Source: Candidatus Zixiibacteriota bacterium
Lineage (GTDB): Bacteria; Zixibacteria; MSB-5A5; GN15; FEB-12
Assembly: GCA_023700785.1 (NCBI GenBank)
Contig: JAMPYH010000069.1
Coordinates: 1-10,142 of the forward strand
Direction of reading: 5' to 3'
DNA length: 10,142 nt
The translations under genes and the position numbers were made by a program. Below, piece by piece: positions 5,420 to 10,142 of the stretch; within the stretch, counting starts at the first letter, position 1; every line of letters begins with the position of its first letter. The notes under the pieces are model-generated. The model was given only the letters and a program-made list of their open reading frames with translations, did no database searches and had not been told where the DNA came from.

Positions 5420-6736
5420 TCAGCTTTCCATTATCCCCTGAAGTTGCGCGACGGCATCAGCGTGGTCAACCAGCTCGTAGATCCCCTGGCGGAAAAAGGT
5501 GTTGATCTTTTCTATCTTGGCGATGGCGTAATCGATATTGGGATTGGAGCCTTTGACATAGGCGCCGATGTTAATAAGGTCTTCGGCCTCGCGATAGGTC
5601 GCGACTGTCTTTCGCACTTTAGCGGCCAACTGGACATCGTCGGAAGTGACCACATCTTTCATCAAGCGGCTGATGGAATCAAGGATATCGACCGCCGGGT
5701 ATTGGTTCAACGCCGCCAGTTTGCGCGACAACGCGACATGGCCGTCGAGGATGGAACGTACCGCGTCAGATATTGGCTCATTGAAGTCGTCACCTTCGAC
5801 CAGCACAGTATAAAGTCCGGTGATCGAGCCTCGCTCTGAATTGCCGGCTCGCTCCAAAAGTCCGGGGAGCATAGCAAAGACGGAAGGCGTGTATCCCTTG
5901 GTGGCCGGTGGTTCGCCCACCGCCAGGCCGATCTCGCGCTGGGCCATCGCCAGTCGTGTTACTGAATCCATGAGCAGCATGACATCCTTTCCCTGGTCGC
6001 GGAAATACTCCGCGATAGCGGACGCCACCATCGCGCCTTTAATACGGACCAACGCGGGTTGGTCTGACGTTACCGCCACAACCACCGAACGCTTCATCCC
6101 CTCTTCCCCCAGATCCCGTTCAATAAACTCGCGTACTTCTCGACCGCGCTCACCGACCAGGGCGATCACATTGACGTCGGCGTTGGAGGCGCGCGCCATC
6201 ATACCGAGAGTAACCGACTTGCCAACTCCGGAACCGGCGAAAATCCCCATTCGCTGGCCTTTACCGATGGTAGCTGTCAAGTCGATCACTTTGATGCCGG
6301 TATATAACGGCTCGGAGATGCGGCGTCGCTGCATCGCCGGGACGATCTTACCAATGATAGAACGGGTAGTGCGGCAAGCAAGCTCTCCTTTGTCGTCGAT
6401 CGGCTGGCCAAGTCCGCCCAGCACTCGACCAATCAGTTCCGGACCGACCGGAATACGCAACTGGTCGGATGTAGAGGTGACGATCGCGCCGGGTGTGATC
6501 CCGCTTATCGGGCCATACGGCATCAGGAGAATCCGATTATCGCGAAAGCCGACTACTTCGGCTTGGATCAGGTCGCCGCTCTCTCGATTCTCTATATGAC
6601 AAAGACGACCGATTGAGACGGCCGGACCGGCAGATTCTATAACCAGACCAACGACTTGAGTGACTTTTCCAAAATGTTTGATTGTGCTGGCTCGCGCGAT
6701 CCGGTCAGCGTACATGTCGTAGGCAATACTGGTCAT
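5420..6736 (-). CDS. fliI: Flagellum-specific export ATPase FliI
   Basis: FliI is the cytoplasmic hexameric ATPase of flagellar type III export, related to F1 beta. All key elements are present in the 438-residue product. They are Walker A GSGVGKS (168-174), the catalytic glutamate in G-E-R-G-R-E (E196), the Walker B strand L-L-M-D-S (D257), the RLAMAQREIGLAVGEPPATK segment (261-280), and the ATP synthase alpha/beta signature PAVDILDSIS (347-356). The N-terminal beta-barrel (about 20-95) and C-terminal helical domain are normal, and nothing is broken. The ATG overlaps the fliH stop as ATGA (4 bases), typical of coupled translation; only a weak CAGG precedes it. FliH binds the FliI N-terminus and FliJ its central pore, which fits the gene order fliH-fliI-fliJ. 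Confidence 0.98.
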   Translation of the reverse strand: MTSIAYDMYADRIARASTIKHFGKVTQVVGLVIESAGPAVSIGRLCHIENRESGDLIQAEVVGFRDNRILLMPYGPISGITPGAIVTSTSDQLRIPVGPELIGRVLGGLGQPIDDKGELACRTTRSIIGKIVPAMQRRRISEPLYTGIKVIDLTATIGKGQRMGIFAGSGVGKSVTLGMMARASNADVNVIALVGERGREVREFIERDLGEEGMKRSVVVAVTSDQPALVRIKGAMVASAIAEYFRDQGKDVMLLMDSVTRLAMAQREIGLAVGEPPATKGYTPSVFAMLPGLLERAGNSERGSITGLYTVLVEGDDFNEPISDAVRSILDGHVALSRKLAALNQYPAVDILDSISRLMKDVVTSDDVQLAAKVRKTVATYREAEDLINIGAYVKGSNPNIDYAIAKIEKINTFFRQGIYELVDHADAVAQLQGIMES

Positions 6737-7431
6737 GCCTGCACCGCACCAAGAATGACATCCGAGATCACTTCGAATTGAGACTCCAGGCGGGCGTCGA
6801 TATCGCCTGACGGCGTCTCGATAAAACAGCCGCCGAAGCGAACGCGCGGGTCTGCCTCGAAACGAAGTTCCTTGATGGCAGTGGAGTTCCTCAGGAACCG
6901 GTCAATATTCTGCTCCAGGATGGGGAGATGATCCGGATGGACTTTGATCGTCAGGCGTGAACGGTCCACCAGCGAATCAATGATCCGCGAGATCATGGTG
7001 ACAATAGACTCGCGGTCAAGTTCGACTGAATCAAAGGTTACTTTCCTGCAGACTTTGAGCACCAGGTCGAGAACGTTCTCGCGGGCTTCTTCCAACAGGC
7101 TTTCCCTTTGCTCGACGGCATCGCGAATAGCGTGATCGAATTGAGTCAGTACTTTGCGGGCTTCATCACGACCCTTCTCGAGCCCTTCTGCGTACCCCTG
7201 TTTTACCCCCGCGGCGAACGCGTCTTCCCGCGCCTTTTCCAGCGCCTGCTCGATCTTGGCTACCTCGAAGATCGGGATCAGCTTGGCGCCGTCCGGGTCA
7301 GTGATAAAACTGACCTTGGGAAAGAGTTCCCCGAGTCTGCGTTCAGCGTGAACCTCGGCATTGAGATCCCGATGGCGCTCGCCGATGAAGACCGACGGCG
7401 CCTCGGTGGTAAAGCGTATGATCCTAGACAA
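6733..7431 (-). CDS. fliH: Flagellar export regulator FliH (TTG start)
   Basis: FliH dimers bind the N-terminus of FliI, hold the ATPase inactive in the cytosol and dock it at the C ring. From a TTG at 7429-7431 the product is 232 residues, close to the family norm. It starts MSRIIRF, as FliH proteins usually do. An AxxxG(xxxG) ladder typical of FliH lies at A71, G75, G79, G83 and G87, within AFAAGVKQGYAEGLEKG. A long coiled coil follows, then the conserved C-terminal FliH/V-ATPase E-like domain, with a clear L-T-I-K-V-H-P-D strand and a GGCFIETPSGDIDARLESQ motif near the end. The TTG is favoured over an ATG at 7528-7530, which would overlap fliG by over 100 bases and add a basic, family-atypical extension. 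An excellent AAGGAAG sits 6 bases before the TTG. It overlaps the fliG end by 8 bases and the fliI start by 4. Confidence 0.92.
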   Translation of the reverse strand: MSRIIRFTTEAPSVFIGERHRDLNAEVHAERRLGELFPKVSFITDPDGAKLIPIFEVAKIEQALEKAREDAFAAGVKQGYAEGLEKGRDEARKVLTQFDHAIRDAVEQRESLLEEARENVLDLVLKVCRKVTFDSVELDRESIVTMISRIIDSLVDRSRLTIKVHPDHLPILEQNIDRFLRNSTAIKELRFEADPRVRFGGCFIETPSGDIDARLESQFEVISDVILGAVQA

Positions 7432-8434
7432 TGATTTCTTCCTTGCCGCCGCGGCCCGAAATGATGACCTGCCCCTCTTCTTCGAGACGGCGGACTGTCT
7501 CCACAATACGCCCCTGGGCGGCTTCGACATCCGAGAGTCGGGTTGGCCCCATGAACTCCATCTCCTCGCGTATCATGATAGCGACGCGCTCGGAGACGTT
7601 GCTGAAGATCTTGTTCTTTACCTCGTCGCTGGTCGCTTTGAGCGCGATCGAAAGGTCTTTCGTCTCGACCTCCTTGAGAACGCGCTGGATAGAGCGGTCA
7701 TCCAGCAGGATCAGGTCGTCAAAGACGAACATCATGTTCTTGATCTCAGCGGCCAGTTCGGCGTCTTCGGCCTCAAGCGATTGGAGAATATTCTTTTCCG
7801 CGGTGGTGTCGATCAGATTGAGTATCTCGGCGATCGCTTTGGCGCCGCCGGAGACCGACAGGTCGCGAGTCCCCGCCGACCCGAAATGAGTCTCAAGAGT
7901 TCCTTCGATCTCTTTGAGGATCTCCGGCGATATCTTCTCCATCGTAGCGATCCGGAGCGCGACCTCGGCCTGCAACTCGGGGGTCAGTTCTGACAGAACC
8001 GAAGCGGCTTGTTGCGACGACAGTTGCGTCATAACGAGCGCGATGGTCTGCGGATGCTCATTCTGGAAAAAGCCCGAGAGCTGTTTGGGGTCGATATCTT
8101 TGAGGAGCGAGAAGCCGCGCGACTTGAAGGATGATTCCAGTCGGTGCATGATCTCGCGCGCTTTGTTGCTTCCCACCGCCTTTTCGAGGATCTGTGAGGC
8201 GAAATCGATGCCACCCTGGGAGATGTACTGCCGCGCCATAAAGATCTGCTGGCATTCCTCGATCACCTTTTCTTCGATCTCCGGCGGGACATCGCGGAGA
8301 TTGGCGATCGCGATCGTCAGCTTCTCAAGGTCGTTCTCATTCATCCCCTTGAGGACGAGCGCGGAGACTTCGGGGCCAAACGACACCAGCGCGACAGCGG
8401 CCTTCTGGGTCGGAGACATTGCATCGTATTCCAT
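7424..8434 (-). CDS. fliG: Flagellar motor switch protein FliG
   Basis: FliG is the rotor protein that binds the FliF C-terminus and converts stator ion flow into torque; with FliM and FliN it sets rotation direction. The 336-residue product matches the family length. The N-terminal FliF-binding domain starts at MSPTQKAAVALVSFG. The middle domain has the EHPQT motif (126-130) that contacts FliM. The G-G-A-K-A-I-A-E-I-L-N segment (196-206) and the MFVF hinge motif (235-238) lead into the C-terminal torque helix. That helix keeps the charged D-D-R-S-I-Q-R series and the K-D-L-S-I-A-L-K end (about 245-266) that faces the stator. The frame also allows a TTG at 8438-8440, but the ATG at 8432-8434 has GTAGG 6 bases upstream and is preferred. 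It lies 7 bases after fliF, and its end overlaps fliH by 8 bases. Confidence 0.97.
   Translation of the reverse strand: MEYDAMSPTQKAAVALVSFGPEVSALVLKGMNENDLEKLTIAIANLRDVPPEIEEKVIEECQQIFMARQYISQGGIDFASQILEKAVGSNKAREIMHRLESSFKSRGFSLLKDIDPKQLSGFFQNEHPQTIALVMTQLSSQQAASVLSELTPELQAEVALRIATMEKISPEILKEIEGTLETHFGSAGTRDLSVSGGAKAIAEILNLIDTTAEKNILQSLEAEDAELAAEIKNMMFVFDDLILLDDRSIQRVLKEVETKDLSIALKATSDEVKNKIFSNVSERVAIMIREEMEFMGPTRLSDVEAAQGRIVETVRRLEEEGQVIISGRGGKEEIIV
7438..7444 (-). promoter_or_regulatory. Shine-Dalgarno site that fixes the TTG start of fliH
   Basis: The minus strand reads AAGGAAG inside the last codons of fliG, followed by 6 bases and then TTG. Together with the FliH-like N-terminus MSRII this decides the start. 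It also implies that fliH initiation depends on ribosomes translating the end of fliG. Confidence 0.75.
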
Positions 8435-8440
8435 ACTCAA

Positions 8441-8445
8441 CCTAC
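8441..8445 (-). promoter_or_regulatory. Shine-Dalgarno site of fliG, overlapping the fliF stop codon
   Basis: The minus strand reads GTAGG across the fliF TAG stop (8442-8444), 6 bases before the fliG ATG. It is too close to the alternative TTG at 8438-8440 to serve it, so it favours the ATG. The match is only moderate. Confidence 0.5.
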
Positions 8446-10001
8446 TCGATCATCAAGGTTTTGATCACTTTGGCGACCTCATCCGGCTTCTCTTTGGCCG
8501 TTTGCTGCATGTGGTCAACCAAACGTGGTTTTCGTTTCTCAAGCACGATCGGCGAGGGTTCTTCCTCATCCTGGATCGCGCTCGGGCCGCTCGGGCTGTA
8601 ATGGTGCGGGCGAGGCGCCGGCATCATGCCGCCGAGAGCCTTGAACAATTTCTTCGACTTGCTCTTCAGGTAGAAGAACGCGAGGATCACCAGGAGGACG
8701 ATCCCGACCTTCTTGCCAATTTCCCAGTAGAAATCGCGCTGGTACATGGTATCCAGCTGCTGCTGCTCGATCTGAAGCTCCTGGCGGTCGAACGGGATAT
8801 TAAACATTTCGATCTGGTCATTCCGCTGAGGCTGGAATCCAACCGCGTTGCGAACAACCGCGGCAAGCCGATCAAGTTCTTCAGCCGAGCGAGGCTGATA
8901 GACCGGCGCGGCGTCGCCGCCGGAACCGCCTTCGGGTACGGGATAGGTGCCGTCAACCATCACGGCAACTGACAACCTGTCAACTGTTCCAACCGCGTTG
9001 ATGATATGCTCGACTGTCTTGTTGATCTCGTAATTGGTGACGATAGTTTCCGTGTTGTCCTGTTTGTTACTTTCGCTGAGTTGCTCGGATTTGTCGGTAG
9101 CGCTGTTGGTGGCGCGAGTGCGTTCTTCGGAGCGGATAACCGGCGCGTTCGGGTCGTACGTTTCGGCGGTTTTTTCGACCTGCTGGAAATTGAGGTCTGC
9201 GGTTACGCGCACGATCGCCTTGCCGACACCAAGCACGCCGTCAAGCATGGACTGGGCTTTTTCTTCGAGATAAGACTCTACACTCTGGCGAACTTCGAGC
9301 TGGGACGAAGATAGCCCCGCCAGACGGTCAGTCTTGCGGCCTCCGGACAGGAGATTCCCTTCATAATCGACAATTGTAATGTTTTCCGGGCTGAGCCCTT
9401 CAACAGACGACGCAACCAGGTGTGAGATCCCGGCGATCTGCGCGCGGGCAAGCTGAGCATGCCCCTTGAGCTTCAGCAATACGGAGGCTGTCGCTTCCTT
9501 CTTATCTTCTCTGAATAGGCGGTCTTTCGGGATCACGATATGCACGCGGGCGGCCTGCACCTCGGAGAGTTGCATGATCGTCCGGGTCAACTCGCCTTCG
9601 AGGGCGCGGCGGAAATTAAGATTTTGCAGGAAGTCGGTCATCCCGAGGTTATTCTTGTCAAAGAGCGAATAACCGATCGATCCGGCCCGCGGGAGCCCTT
9701 CGGCCGCAAGCGAAATGCGGGTCTTATAGACATCGTCCGAAGGAACCTCGATCGACCTGCCGCCATCGCCGAGCTTGTACGGGATCTTGTTGTCATTCAA
9801 GTAACTGATGACCTCACCCGCCTCGCTTTCCTCGAGGTTGGAATAGAGTCGGGAATAGGTGACGTTGTTCACCCATCCGACCAATAAGACCACTCCGACG
9901 ATAGTGCCGGCGACCACGCCGAACAGCATCATCACCTGGCTCGGGGTCATCCGGCCGGTGAAGTCGGAGAAATTCTTGAAGACATCCTTCAGGCTTCCCA
10001 T
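8442..10001 (-). CDS. fliF: Flagellar MS-ring protein FliF
   Basis: FliF forms the inner-membrane MS ring, the foundation of the basal body and mount for FliG. The 519-residue product is slightly shorter than enteric FliF (about 550). It has a cytoplasmic N-terminus and a first membrane helix at about 23-44. The YscJ/FliF ring-building domains follow, with YSRLYSNLEESEAGEVISYL near the start and VQAARVHIVIPKDRLFRED in the middle. A Ser/Thr/Asn-rich segment (SEERTRATNSATDKSEQ and onward) lies in the region that forms the beta-collar. A second membrane helix is at about 432-445. The cytoplasmic tail is Pro/Glu-rich and ends in a helix (about 490-519) that should bind FliG. The ATG has AGGA 6 bases upstream. 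It lies 63 bases after fliE; that gap shows no promoter or hairpin I can support. The product looks complete and normal. Confidence 0.97.
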   Translation of the reverse strand: MGSLKDVFKNFSDFTGRMTPSQVMMLFGVVAGTIVGVVLLVGWVNNVTYSRLYSNLEESEAGEVISYLNDNKIPYKLGDGGRSIEVPSDDVYKTRISLAAEGLPRAGSIGYSLFDKNNLGMTDFLQNLNFRRALEGELTRTIMQLSEVQAARVHIVIPKDRLFREDKKEATASVLLKLKGHAQLARAQIAGISHLVASSVEGLSPENITIVDYEGNLLSGGRKTDRLAGLSSSQLEVRQSVESYLEEKAQSMLDGVLGVGKAIVRVTADLNFQQVEKTAETYDPNAPVIRSEERTRATNSATDKSEQLSESNKQDNTETIVTNYEINKTVEHIINAVGTVDRLSVAVMVDGTYPVPEGGSGGDAAPVYQPRSAEELDRLAAVVRNAVGFQPQRNDQIEMFNIPFDRQELQIEQQQLDTMYQRDFYWEIGKKVGIVLLVILAFFYLKSKSKKLFKALGGMMPAPRPHHYSPSGPSAIQDEEEPSPIVLEKRKPRLVDHMQQTAKEKPDEVAKVIKTLMIE

Positions 10002-10064
10002 ACTCAGTCCTATGTAGATCGTGGGCGGCCATCCATAGCCGCGTCAATCGTTTCGTTCCCTGCG

Positions 10065-10142
10065 TTACATCGGCATGCGCATAATTTCGTTATACGCATT
10101 CAGTAATTTATTCCGGATCTCCAACATCAGGTCGAGCGCGAG
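10065..10142 (-). CDS. fliE: Flagellar hook-basal body protein FliE (C-terminal 25 residues only)
   Basis: FliE is the adaptor that joins the rod to the MS ring and export gate. Only its last 25 residues are in the window, followed by TAA at 10065-10067. They match the conserved FliE end very well: LDLMLEIRNKLLNAYNEIMR and then M-P-M, where the family usually has R-N-K-L-x-x-A-Y-x-E-I-M-R-M-P-[IV]. It is directly upstream of fliF, the usual order in flgB-flgC-fliE-fliF operons, so flgB and flgC may lie just beyond the window. The N-terminus and promoter are not visible. Confidence 0.93.
   Translation of the reverse strand, partial: LALDLMLEIRNKLLNAYNEIMRMPM

Noticed and set aside
5820..6599. 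259-codon open frame on the plus strand, antisense to fliI
   Set aside because: The product is Ser/Pro/Arg-rich, as expected of a shadow frame, and fliI on the other strand is complete with all catalytic motifs.
7914..8972. 352-codon open frame on the plus strand, antisense to fliG and fliF
   Set aside because: It lies opposite two intact, well-recognised genes. Its translation is rich in Arg, Ser and Leu with no recognisable domain. Long antisense frames are expected opposite high-GC coding sequence.
10002..10064. 63-base gap between fliE and fliF considered for an internal promoter or terminator
   Set aside because: I found no hairpin with a T-run, no GG-N10-GC element and no credible -35/-10 pair. 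It appears to be a plain operon spacer.

Overview
The window is a bacterial flagellar gene cluster from a diderm. Both P-ring and L-ring genes are present, so there is an outer membrane. A secreted protein with a C-terminal type IX secretion (T9SS) type A sorting domain sits between two flagellar blocks. A T9SS tail, cohesin-like beta-sandwich repeats and a complete rod/ring gene set together suggest the FCB superphylum outside classical Bacteroidota. A Zixibacteria-like candidate phylum is my best guess; this is inference from protein style, not a marker-gene placement.

Layout from right to left, which is the direction of transcription for all flagellar genes (minus strand). Block 1 (10142 to 4962) encodes the end of fliE, then fliF, fliG, fliH, fliI and fliJ: rod/MS-ring junction, MS ring, rotor switch, and the export ATPase with its regulator and stalk. 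The genes from fliF to fliJ are tightly packed: fliG/fliH overlap by 8 bases, fliH/fliI by 4, and other gaps are 7-8 bases. The block ends at a strong hairpin (4911-4938) that can terminate transcription from both sides. Block 2 (3130 to 1) encodes flgF, flgG, flgA, flgH and the start of flgI: proximal and distal rod, P-ring chaperone, L ring and P ring. It begins right behind a near-consensus sigma-54 promoter (3152-3167).

Between the blocks, on the plus strand, lies a 429-residue secreted protein (3590-4879). It has a signal peptide, two tandem homologous cohesin-like domains and a T9SS tail. It converges on fliJ at the shared terminator and diverges from flgF across a 459-base intergenic region, the only long non-coding stretch in the window.

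Together the flagellar genes build the basal body from the inner-membrane MS ring outward: FliF/FliG form the rotor, FliH/FliI/FliJ power export, FliE/FlgF/FlgG form the rod, and FlgA/FlgI/FlgH build the bushing rings. fliK, flgD, flgE and the motor genes, often found after fliJ, are not here. I see no mobile element, CRISPR array, tRNA, rRNA or defence system. The window is mostly conventional. The points worth a second look are the sigma-54 site with its very short leader, the FlgH that lacks a lipobox cysteine, and the T9SS cargo gene inside the flagellar locus.
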